Source: a virus. From it: 52,429 bases of DNA. The notes below the pieces were generated by a model. The model saw only the letters and a list, made by a program, of their open reading frames with translations. It was not told the origin of the DNA and ran no database searches. Position numbers and translations under genes: made by a program. The stretch lies in IMG/VR virus record IMGVR_UViG_3300037140_000067, positions 1 to 52,429 of that record. One strand, written 5' to 3'. Shown in pieces: positions 31,039 through 39,347 of the stretch; position 1 is the stretch's first letter, and each line of letters begins with the position of its first letter.

Positions 31039-32868
31039 ATGCGGAAAATCCTTCTAGCTCTCGTGTTTCTGGCTTCTGCTGCGTTCGCGCAAAACCCCGG
31101 CGTGGTCATTGTTGGCACGGCTCCCTCGGGAACCTGCGTTCCCGGCTCTGCGGGGCGACTGGTCAACTCCACGGGCGTTTTATGGCTCCCAGTGGTCACA
31201 GGCGGCGTTTGCACTTGGACTGCTTCTCCGACGAGCGGCGGCGGCACCACAACCAACGCTCTGACTGGAGCGGCTTCGGGTGGTGCGGCTCCGGGCACCA
31301 CCTTCAACGGGTCGGCGGCGCGGACGTTCGATTATTCCACGTTTGGCGCGGCGAACTTTCCTACCGGCAATGGCATCCCAACAGTCAACACCGCAGGCAC
31401 CGCATGGGGGCCAACACTGCCGCAAGTCCCGGTAGAGAACTATGGGGCTGTGGGCTACACAACCCAAGCTGCTGCTGTGGCAGGAACGGATTCCACGTCT
31501 GCTGTAAACGCCTGCATAACTGCGCTCACTGCGGGACAATGCACGTTTCAGGCACTCTACTATAAAGTCGCAGGGGCTATCAGCATCACGAAGTCAAATG
31601 TGGGACTCTCGGGCGTCTCGCCGTCTTTTGCTGGAGTGTCAAGTGCTATTGCGGGCGGTGGTACTACTCTCGTCGCTACTGCACAAGTAACTACTATCAG
31701 CGTGGCCGGTTCCGATGCCTCCCATACCGTAGATGCAACCCGATTGGATCACTTTACGATCAAGCGTTCCACGGCTGCCACTGGAACGGCGACGGATATC
31801 AGCCTGAATTTCGCTCTTGAAACTCAAGTTGATTCTGTTCTGGCAGAAGATGCCGTGTATCCGTTTCATATTCATGGAAGCGGCTCCGGGGCTTCGGGAT
31901 ACATTCAACACTCGGGAGCATTGTGGGGGTACGGAAATCCATGTCCCTCTACTGCTAACATGTACGGTTTTTTCTTAGACTCCGAAGATGGAACGGCTAA
32001 TCCCTCAATGCTGATGTTGAATAATTTAGCGGTCAGTGCCTGCGGTGGGACTCCCGTAGCCTATGGAGTCTATTCGCACGGAACTTCAATAAATGACTTA
32101 GTAAATTACACACAGCAAGAGAGCGGACTTGATTTCGGTATTTGGGTGGAATGCGCTGGTTGTAGCCCAACAATGGGGCTACCACCAGCAAGCGACATAC
32201 AGTTTGTTCAACCGTCAATAGATGGCACGATCTCTACTGGTACCGCTATGACGCTCAAGAATGTCGCCGGTGTAACCGTTACCGGCGGATTGTTGAATGG
32301 GGGAGTTTGCAGTCTAGATATTGAAGGAAGTTCCGGAGTGGTAGTTCACGGAGTTCATCTCTTCACCAATTCTGGAACCGTAAAAAGCGCCTGCATCAAC
32401 GGCAGCAAACTAGTCTCTCTGACGGGCAATATGGCAGTTCGTAAGGGCGTTGCTGCCATCTTCAATCTGAGTGGAAGCAGCGCAGTTACTGTACAAGATA
32501 ATAACTTTGAAATAGCCGCTGCTGGCGATCCATGCTGCTTCGCTGTGCAGGTAGTTGGCGGATCAAATAACGTCATCGGGCCGAACGTTTATGACGGCCC
32601 TGGCACGAATCTATACTCGATTGATTCTACAACAAGTCATAACACGGTGCAGGCAAATATGGCCGTGGCTGATGCTTCTACGACTGACACGGTTCTATTG
32701 CAAATTCCCCCAATGGCTATAGGGTCTCTTCCCACCGCTTCTACCTATCCAGCAGGAACTCAGATCGTGGTCACGGACGCGCTCACCTTCACTCCCGGAA
32801 CCTGCACCAACGGCGGCAGCGATACGATGATTGCAATTACAAACCATTCGACGTGGAGTTGTCACTAA
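31039..32868 (+). CDS. Second secreted-type beta-helix tailspike
   Basis: 609 aa. Signal peptide MRKILLALVFLASAAFAQ with A-x-A cleavage. The first 140 residues are Gly/Thr-rich; VENYGAVGYTTQAAAVAGTD is the typical beginning of a pectate-lyase-like beta helix (N-Y-G-A-V-G...D), and rung-like repeats follow (TLKNVAGVTVTGGLLNGGVC; LDIEGSSGVVVHGVHLFTNS). The C-terminal part carries GTQIVVTDALTFTPGTC. Like the 24785-26905 protein it may recognise or degrade host surface polysaccharide. Confidence 0.65.
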   Translation: MRKILLALVFLASAAFAQNPGVVIVGTAPSGTCVPGSAGRLVNSTGVLWLPVVTGGVCTWTASPTSGGGTTTNALTGAASGGAAPGTTFNGSAARTFDYSTFGAANFPTGNGIPTVNTAGTAWGPTLPQVPVENYGAVGYTTQAAAVAGTDSTSAVNACITALTAGQCTFQALYYKVAGAISITKSNVGLSGVSPSFAGVSSAIAGGGTTLVATAQVTTISVAGSDASHTVDATRLDHFTIKRSTAATGTATDISLNFALETQVDSVLAEDAVYPFHIHGSGSGASGYIQHSGALWGYGNPCPSTANMYGFFLDSEDGTANPSMLMLNNLAVSACGGTPVAYGVYSHGTSINDLVNYTQQESGLDFGIWVECAGCSPTMGLPPASDIQFVQPSIDGTISTGTAMTLKNVAGVTVTGGLLNGGVCSLDIEGSSGVVVHGVHLFTNSGTVKSACINGSKLVSLTGNMAVRKGVAAIFNLSGSSAVTVQDNNFEIAAAGDPCCFAVQVVGGSNNVIGPNVYDGPGTNLYSIDSTTSHNTVQANMAVADASTTDTVLLQIPPMAIGSLPTASTYPAGTQIVVTDALTFTPGTCTNGGSDTMIAITNHSTWSCH

Positions 32869-32889
32869 AGTGAGCGGAGGAACGAGCAA

Positions 32890-32934
32890 ATGACGGATAC
32901 AGCCTCACGCTTCACGCTCGACGGGAAGAACTGA
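32890..32934 (+). CDS. Possible 14-aa leader peptide
   Basis: GGAGG lies nine bases before the ATG, and the stop codon is followed immediately by the start of the zinc-ribbon gene (TGAATG). MTDTASRFTLDGKN may serve for translational coupling. Confidence 0.3.
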   Translation: MTDTASRFTLDGKN

Positions 32935-33063
32935 ATGGCAAAGATCACCGTGACCGCCCGTAGGTGCCTGCGCTGCGGCGCGGTGGCGGCATCTGTGCAA
33001 ACCCTCTGCCCTGACTGCTCGCTGAGCTGGAAGGTGGTTGGCGGGAAAGTGGTAGCAAAGTGA
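32935..33063 (+). CDS. 42-aa zinc-ribbon protein
   Basis: Contains RCLRCGAVAA and LCPDCSLSW: two CxxC knuckles 11 residues apart form a complete minimal zinc ribbon. Its stop overlaps the GTG of the large tail gene that follows. An isolated zinc ribbon inside a structural operon is unusual; it could be a chaperone or regulator. Confidence 0.6.
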   Translation: MAKITVTARRCLRCGAVAASVQTLCPDCSLSWKVVGGKVVAK

Positions 33064-36000
33064 TTTTTCGAGCCTTGGACGTAACCAGTCCCGTGAACCG
33101 CCTCAAGGCCGGATTTGCGGCAATCGCGTGCAACGTGAGAGCATACGCGCTGGGTTCCTTCCAACTCCGTAACCTGCTCACCAACCCCATCCTGACCGTC
33201 TCTGGCATCATCTCGACGCTGGCGCGGCTGAACGACTCAACCCCGGCAGGCCCGGTGAGCGGCTACACTATCGTCACCGCGGCGGGCACTAAGCTATACA
33301 ACAACACGACACCCATCGCCACGGTGATGAGTGGGAATCCGCTGTCTATGGTTTCCTTCCGCCCAAACGCGAGCGTGGAGCCGTGGCTCTACATTGGGGA
33401 TGTGGCTCCGAGTCCCGCAGCGCTGGAGGCGGCAAACAACGTCGTGCAGTTGGCGACGAAGTATCTCATCAGTGGGACTCCTGTAACCTTCGCATCCACT
33501 CGGATGAATAAGGTGCGATCAGATGGGCTGATCTACAAGATGGGAGTGAAAGAGCCGCAACTTGCGCCCTCGGTGACGACTGAGAACACGAACGTCGGAT
33601 TCTCCGGCACGCTACTTGCGACGGCAATTCCGTGGACGAACTATCTCAGCGCGAACTCCAGTTTCAACTACGGCGAGTCGAACGGATATCCCAAGCCCAC
33701 CCCTGACGGGACAATCTGGTTTGCAGTGAACGTGGATAACGCTTCTACCGTCACCATCGCGTCGCTGACAGGATCAGCCACAATCAACGGGGGAACGAAG
33801 GTTCCGACCTCGCTGGGGCCGTCTACCGGCGCCTCAACTAATCCCGGCCACTACATTCAGATTGCAGGCTCTGGGGGCACGCCGGCGACCGCCACGGTAG
33901 TCACAGGCGCGTTCATCGACGCGACCGGGCAGGTCATGCCGATTGGGGTGGCTCCGCTCTACATCCCATCCGTGGTGGATGTGGGTGCGTCGATCGGCTC
34001 GCCTATCACGGTTCCCGTGGGGGCGGTGTCGTTCCAGATCGGCATCAACTCAACCGGCAACACGTTCTCTGCGAACTCAGGCAGTTTCGCCATCGCGGGC
34101 ACGGTGACGACGGACGCACTCTCTCCGGTCATGGGGATTGTTGGAAGCCTGACATTGGTTTATTGGACCGACTCGCCTACGGCTGGTCCGACAGCCGCAT
34201 ACGTCTGGTGCAACCCAGGCGACCCAGGCGGAGGAACGCCGCGAACGGTATCGAGCGGTGGGGTCACCGGGACGCTGTTTGGCACCTATTCCGGCAACTC
34301 GTTTATCTTCGATGCCACATTCACATCCGGCGTGCCGGGGCTTCCTGGTATCGGCTCGCCGTCCACTGCGATGGTATGGTCGCAGCTCAACCCAAACGAA
34401 TCGGTCAGCGGAACGATATCCGTCTCGCCCAACGGGACATCGAATTTCAACTTCTGCCTGTACGGGAGCATCTACATCCCAGCGGCCGGAAACTACACCT
34501 TCGTTCTCACCAATCACGACGACTGCATCTGGGGCATCGAAGGCGCAACCCTCATCTCCGCTACCCCCTCGGGCAGCGGCGAAGGCGGCGGCGTGTCGCT
34601 GTCGGACTTTGGGCAGACGCTCACTGTGGCGAAGGGCTACCCCCTGCTCCCACGGCAGACCTACACGAGCGGTTCGGGTGGCAACTACGCTCAGACGACG
34701 GCGGTGGCGAGCTTCGCGGCGGCTGGCGTCTACGGCATCGAACTCGACTACGACTACTGGTTCCATTCAGGCCGCATCCTGCTTCTGATGGGATCTCCTA
34801 CTGCCGGCGGAAGTCCGGCAATCATCCCACCCGGCAAGGCGAACCAGCGCCAGCAAGTCCAGTACCGCTACACCTACCGCTCATCGGCTACCGGGGCCAC
34901 GTCGAACCCCTCGCCCAAGTCCTCCGCCATCACCCTCCCTGTAGCGGCAAACACGGTGACATCGCTCTGGTCGAACGACCCCCAGATTGACCTCGTAGAC
35001 TACTACCGCGTGGACTCAGCACTGACGGCGTTTACCTACGTCGCCACTGGGCCGAACGACAACGGCTTGGGCGGCGGGGTCAACACGCCCATCGTGGACG
35101 CGCTGACCGACACTGAGCTGGGCACGCAACTGCTCAACTACGATAACTTTGAGCCGTTCCCGTCTATCGATCTTCCACAGAAGGGAACATGCACAGTATC
35201 GGGCGGCGTCATTACGTGGGTTTCTGGCGGCGCTATTGGGGGCACAGCGACGGGATTCAACACCCGGTGGCTGTTTGGCACCATCATCGTCATCGGCTCG
35301 CCGACGGGCCTTGCCTACACATTCATCGCCCGGCCCACGTCCACCACATCAGTCACCATCCCCGGCGTGCCTGATGCGGGTACGCCCGTCCAGTACACGA
35401 TTGCCGAGCCCATATTGGCGGCACAGGCGTTGCCGTACCTCTGGGGGCCGTCTGACAACATCCCATTCACTTGCGGATGCGGTGACCCGCTCCGGCCCGG
35501 CACGATGTACTGGTGTCAGGGAAACAACCTCGATGCCGCGCCGGACACGAACCAGCAAGACCTTACCGACCCGTCTGAGACTCTGGTCAATGGCCTCTAT
35601 TCGGGTGGCAGGGGCATCGTGTTCACCATCAAGCGGGCCATCGCCGTGCTGCCCAACTTCTTCAATGCCCAAGCGACGGCTACGGGCACGCTTGGTTCGA
35701 CGTGGAGCGTGCGCGAGACGGGTATCACTCGGGGGCTGTTCATTCCGCGATGCCTCGCCATCTCGGGCGGTGGAAACATCTTCTTCCGGGTGGATGACGG
35801 CTGGCACATCTCCCCGAATGGGCAGGCGTCGAAGTCGATCACCGATGAGAGCCTGTATCCGCTCTTTCCGCATGAGAACTCGACTCCGCAGCCCATCGTC
35901 CGCAACGGCATCACCATCTATCCGCCCGACGACACGCAGCCCCAGAAGCAGAAGGCCAGCTTCATTCTTGGCTACCTGTACTGGGACTACTACGGGACAG

Positions 36001-36536
36001 ACGGCAACCCGCACACGCTGGTTTTCGATGAAGCGGCGATGGGCTGGATTTGGGATCTCAACACCCCGTCAATAACGGCGCGCGCGTCAAACGAAGATGT
36101 GAGCGTGCAGGGCGTGCTATGCGGTTGTGTGGACGGCACGATACGGCAATTGTCGAGCACGTCAAGCGGAACCGAGACAGCCACGGCAACGGTGCTTTCC
36201 GGGGCCATTGGAAGCAAGGGATACCAGCACGCCGGGGCGATGGTGGTGGAGTACCAATCTAAGGCAGCGGTGACGCTCACCGGCATCCCTGCGGACTCTG
36301 GCAATGGCTCCTACGGGTTTACGGCGATCCCTCTCCCATCGACCAGCGGGGCACTCACCAAACTCTTTCTACGGCCATCCCCGAACAAGACGAAGCTGAT
36401 TCAACTGCAATTCTCATCCAGCGATCCGGCGATGATCGTGAACCTCGACGGCTGCGTGATCTACCTTCGGGCGTGGGGCTCCACGGCTGCGTATGAACCC
36501 GTCAAGATGTTCGGGTCGCAAGGCGGTGAAGGATGA
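33060..36536 (+). CDS. Large tail protein with PA14-like insert
   Basis: 1158 aa, GTG start. The N-terminal ALDVTSPVNRLKAGFAAIAC and LGSFQLRNLL segments introduce a mostly beta-rich protein. Around residues 465-590 lies a PA14/GLEYA-like carbohydrate-binding pattern: GSIYIPAAGNYTFVLTNHDD then WGIEG, and YGIELDYDYWFHSGRILLLM. Two fibronectin-like stretches follow (QVQYRYTYRSSATGATSNPS). The last third looks like a beta-propeller or tail-hub region (DPSETLVNGLYSGGRGIVFT; RVDDGWHISPNGQ). A podovirus-type tail hub or nozzle with a sugar-binding insert would fit. Confidence 0.6.
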   Translation: MIFRALDVTSPVNRLKAGFAAIACNVRAYALGSFQLRNLLTNPILTVSGIISTLARLNDSTPAGPVSGYTIVTAAGTKLYNNTTPIATVMSGNPLSMVSFRPNASVEPWLYIGDVAPSPAALEAANNVVQLATKYLISGTPVTFASTRMNKVRSDGLIYKMGVKEPQLAPSVTTENTNVGFSGTLLATAIPWTNYLSANSSFNYGESNGYPKPTPDGTIWFAVNVDNASTVTIASLTGSATINGGTKVPTSLGPSTGASTNPGHYIQIAGSGGTPATATVVTGAFIDATGQVMPIGVAPLYIPSVVDVGASIGSPITVPVGAVSFQIGINSTGNTFSANSGSFAIAGTVTTDALSPVMGIVGSLTLVYWTDSPTAGPTAAYVWCNPGDPGGGTPRTVSSGGVTGTLFGTYSGNSFIFDATFTSGVPGLPGIGSPSTAMVWSQLNPNESVSGTISVSPNGTSNFNFCLYGSIYIPAAGNYTFVLTNHDDCIWGIEGATLISATPSGSGEGGGVSLSDFGQTLTVAKGYPLLPRQTYTSGSGGNYAQTTAVASFAAAGVYGIELDYDYWFHSGRILLLMGSPTAGGSPAIIPPGKANQRQQVQYRYTYRSSATGATSNPSPKSSAITLPVAANTVTSLWSNDPQIDLVDYYRVDSALTAFTYVATGPNDNGLGGGVNTPIVDALTDTELGTQLLNYDNFEPFPSIDLPQKGTCTVSGGVITWVSGGAIGGTATGFNTRWLFGTIIVIGSPTGLAYTFIARPTSTTSVTIPGVPDAGTPVQYTIAEPILAAQALPYLWGPSDNIPFTCGCGDPLRPGTMYWCQGNNLDAAPDTNQQDLTDPSETLVNGLYSGGRGIVFTIKRAIAVLPNFFNAQATATGTLGSTWSVRETGITRGLFIPRCLAISGGGNIFFRVDDGWHISPNGQASKSITDESLYPLFPHENSTPQPIVRNGITIYPPDDTQPQKQKASFILGYLYWDYYGTDGNPHTLVFDEAAMGWIWDLNTPSITARASNEDVSVQGVLCGCVDGTIRQLSSTSSGTETATATVLSGAIGSKGYQHAGAMVVEYQSKAAVTLTGIPADSGNGSYGFTAIPLPSTSGALTKLFLRPSPNKTKLIQLQFSSSDPAMIVNLDGCVIYLRAWGSTAAYEPVKMFGSQGGEG

Positions 36537-37351
36537 GTCTCAGCCCTTCATTCCGGCTACCTCCTTTTATCGCACCCGGCAACGCTCACCCCGAAGTGAT
36601 CGAGGCGGTGAACTATGCGGCGGACGGCATCACGGACTTGAACCAAGCGATCACGTCGCTCAAGACGCAAATCGACGCCAAGGCCAGCGCGACCACGACC
36701 GCAACAACCGCGACCAACACAACATCATCGACCGAGAACGTCACGAACGCCACCATCGGCGGAGGGCCAGTAAACAATCAGACGGGAGTGGCGGCGTACA
36801 CCACGGCGCAGACGGACGATGGGGCGCTCCTGATCTTCGCGGACGCCTCCCCGGTTGCGGTGACGCTCAACAACTCCGTGACGCTTCCCTGGTACTGCTT
36901 TGCACTGAACGCCGGAGCGGGACTCGTAACCCTCACCCCTCAGCAGAACACGATCAACGGCAACGCTTCGGAGACGGTGATTCAGGGCTACTTTGCCGTC
37001 ATATTCTTCGATGGCACGAACTGGTGGTCATCGAACATCCCCATCGTGCCGGTGAACACCCCCGGCGTGGCGCATGAATGGGTAGCGAGCTATAACGCAG
37101 CGACGGGAGCGTTTAGCTTGAGTCAGCCCGCCTACTCTGATTTGACGGGTACGCCGCAACTGCCGAACACGGCTACGCCTGTCGCTGGCGAATACCTGAC
37201 CGGATACAACGCCGGGACGGGGAACTTTTCTCAATCGACTCCGGCGGGACTCAGCGTTACAATCACGACAGCCGCGCTCACGTCGCTCGGCACGCAGGGG
37301 AGCATGACATTCACGGCGGGGCTGCTTACCGCCCAGACGCCAGCAACATAG
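36533..37351 (+). CDS. Tail-associated protein, helical start and beta-rich body
   Basis: 272 aa. A helical segment (NAHPEVIEAVNYAADGITDL; DLNQAITSLKTQIDAKASAT) precedes a Thr/Asn-rich stretch and a low-charge beta body (VTLNNSVTLPWYCFALNAGA; VIQGYFAVIFFDGTNWW). The AYSDLTGTPQLPNT motif resembles the repeat F-S-D-L-S-G-T-P found in phage tail fibres. Probably a short fibre or fibre-attachment protein. ATGA overlap with the hub gene. Confidence 0.6.
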   Translation: MSLSPSFRLPPFIAPGNAHPEVIEAVNYAADGITDLNQAITSLKTQIDAKASATTTATTATNTTSSTENVTNATIGGGPVNNQTGVAAYTTAQTDDGALLIFADASPVAVTLNNSVTLPWYCFALNAGAGLVTLTPQQNTINGNASETVIQGYFAVIFFDGTNWWSSNIPIVPVNTPGVAHEWVASYNAATGAFSLSQPAYSDLTGTPQLPNTATPVAGEYLTGYNAGTGNFSQSTPAGLSVTITTAALTSLGTQGSMTFTAGLLTAQTPAT

Positions 37352-37357
37352 GAGCAC

Positions 37358-37882
37358 ATGATGGGCGCATGGCTATCAGGCATATTCACAGGAAATGACC
37401 CGACCCTAAGCCAAAACATCGGCAAGTTCGGGAGCGAGGGTGACTTCGCCACGGGTACAGGGCAGGGCGACGTCACCGCTGCATCGAATTTCTACACCGG
37501 CATACTTAGCGGCGACCAGACCAAAGAGGCTGAGGCACTTGCCCCGGAGATTGGGGCGATCAAAGGCCAAGCCCAGCAACAGAAGAAGACCATCGCCAAC
37601 AACTCCACCCGCAGCGGCGGCACAGCGGCGGAAGCAGGCGCGATTGACGATAAGGTGACAGGCGACATTACTGGGCTGCTTGGCAGCGAGAAGTCGTCGG
37701 CCGCGAGCGGGGCGGCATCGCTTGGCACGTCGGAACAGAGCCTCGGGTTGCAGTCGCAGGCAGAGCAAGACAAAGCCGCGCAGCAGCAGCTTGAGAACTG
37801 GAAGAAATCGCTCTTCGGGGATGCCATCACCACGGGCGCGGGAGCGGCTGAAGGCGCGGGACTTGCCGCGATAGGGATATAA
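37358..37882 (+). CDS. Putative internal virion / DNA ejection protein (small)
   Basis: 174 aa. Gly/Ala/Ser/Gln-rich, helical, no cysteines (AAEAGAIDDKVTGDITGLLG; QSQAEQDKAAQQQLENWKKS). The opening FTGNDPTLSQNIGKFGSEGD and glycine-rich character recall small ejection proteins of podoviruses that leave the head with the DNA. First of three such proteins in a row. Assignment is by composition and order. Confidence 0.45.
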   Translation: MMGAWLSGIFTGNDPTLSQNIGKFGSEGDFATGTGQGDVTAASNFYTGILSGDQTKEAEALAPEIGAIKGQAQQQKKTIANNSTRSGGTAAEAGAIDDKVTGDITGLLGSEKSSAASGAASLGTSEQSLGLQSQAEQDKAAQQQLENWKKSLFGDAITTGAGAAEGAGLAAIGI

Positions 37883-37883
37883 C

Positions 37884-39347
37884 ATGGGCGGATTCAGTCA
37901 AGGCTTTGCGCAAGGTTCGGGAGAGGTTGACGCCCGCAAGTCGCGCAGCAACCAACTCGAAGACGAGCAGCGCCGCACCAAGCAGGACGCCCTCGGCCAG
38001 CAGCTTGCCACCGGAGCCATCACCGCCCCGCAGTACGGCTCTGGCGTGAGCGATCTCTACGCCCATGAACCAGCCGAATCGAGGCTGGGGCGGATTCACC
38101 GTGGATTGGAGCGCGCGGTCGGGATGAAGAAGCAGGCTGACCAGCAGAAGGCCCAGGCCGACGCCAAGCTCGCATCGCAGCCATCCCCCAAGGCCGACTA
38201 TGCCAACATCCAAGCGGGGGCCAAGAGTCCGCAAGACTTGGCGGCGGAGAAGCAGACCCAGGCCATTTCGACGTTCACGCAGGAAGGCGACATCGGAAAT
38301 AAGCAGGCGGCGGAAGCGGCTGACACGACGCGGCAAGCGACCGTCGCGCTCATCGACAAGTACGTTACCGATCCGGAGGCGAACAAGGCGGCAAAGCAGG
38401 AGTACGCACAGAAGCAGGCTGGCATCTTCGGCTCGCCCAAGCCCCTGACCGGAGCGGCAGGCGAGCCGGTGGAATACCCTCCCGGAAGTGGCCAATATGC
38501 TCAGGCCGTCAGCAACCCGGACGGAACCCGCACAATGATGCCGATGCCGCTGGGTTGGAAGCCGCCCGCGCCCAAGCCGTCCACGTCGCCCGCTGGGATC
38601 TACACGAACCTGTTGGCGAAGAAGATTATGGCCGACAATAAAACAGGCCCGCCACTCACGCCGCAGGAAAGCGCGTCGCTGCAATCGAGCAAGAGCGCGA
38701 TGACCATCCCCGGAATAGCGCGGGCGGAAGCATGGGCGAGGGCTTCGGCTGCCAACAATCTGGTAGTGTCAACTGACCCCAGTACCGGAATGGATGTCCT
38801 CGTTTCGAGAGCGCAAGGGGTAGCGGCGACGAATGCGGGACAGCCGATGACGGCGGGCGTCGTCGGAGCGCCAACCGGCAACGACAAAAAGAATCAGATG
38901 CTCGCGCAGTCGGCCATCGCGCAGGTTGACAGGATGCAAAGTATACTGCGCCAAGACCCCAACCTCACCGGGCCGGGTGCGGGGCAACTGACAACCTTGC
39001 AGACATGGTTGGGGACGCAAGACCCAGACGCTCAGGCATTTATTGTTTCGTCTCTGCTGGGGTCTGAGCATGGAGTCGCGGTGTTCGGCGGTCGCAACAT
39101 CCACACAATTTCTGATCTGCAATCTGCCATCGGGAGCATGAAAACAAACCCCAAGGCTCTCGCGGCGGCGCTCCAAGTGATAAAGGAAACGATGCAGCCG
39201 TGGACAACGGCGAACGGCAGACTTCCAGCACCGAGAAATGCAACGGGCGGAGGAACGCACTCATACGCCATCGATGGCGCGGGGAAGCGGCATAAGGTAC
39301 TCGACTCCAAGGCGCAACTCCCGCAAGGCTGGAAGTGGGGTGACTGA
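37884..39347 (+). CDS. Putative internal virion protein
   Basis: 487 aa. Highly helical and polar in the first half (QLEDEQRRTKQDALGQQLAT; MKKQADQQKAQADAKLASQP), then Pro-rich linkers and a helical domain (KNQMLAQSAIAQVDRMQSIL; DPDAQAFIVSSLLGSEHGVA) ending HKVLDSKAQLPQGWKWGD. No membrane segment or enzyme motif. The starts and stops of the three neighbouring genes touch, indicating one functional group, probably ejection proteins. Confidence 0.5.
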   Translation: MGGFSQGFAQGSGEVDARKSRSNQLEDEQRRTKQDALGQQLATGAITAPQYGSGVSDLYAHEPAESRLGRIHRGLERAVGMKKQADQQKAQADAKLASQPSPKADYANIQAGAKSPQDLAAEKQTQAISTFTQEGDIGNKQAAEAADTTRQATVALIDKYVTDPEANKAAKQEYAQKQAGIFGSPKPLTGAAGEPVEYPPGSGQYAQAVSNPDGTRTMMPMPLGWKPPAPKPSTSPAGIYTNLLAKKIMADNKTGPPLTPQESASLQSSKSAMTIPGIARAEAWARASAANNLVVSTDPSTGMDVLVSRAQGVAATNAGQPMTAGVVGAPTGNDKKNQMLAQSAIAQVDRMQSILRQDPNLTGPGAGQLTTLQTWLGTQDPDAQAFIVSSLLGSEHGVAVFGGRNIHTISDLQSAIGSMKTNPKALAAALQVIKETMQPWTTANGRLPAPRNATGGGTHSYAIDGAGKRHKVLDSKAQLPQGWKWGD

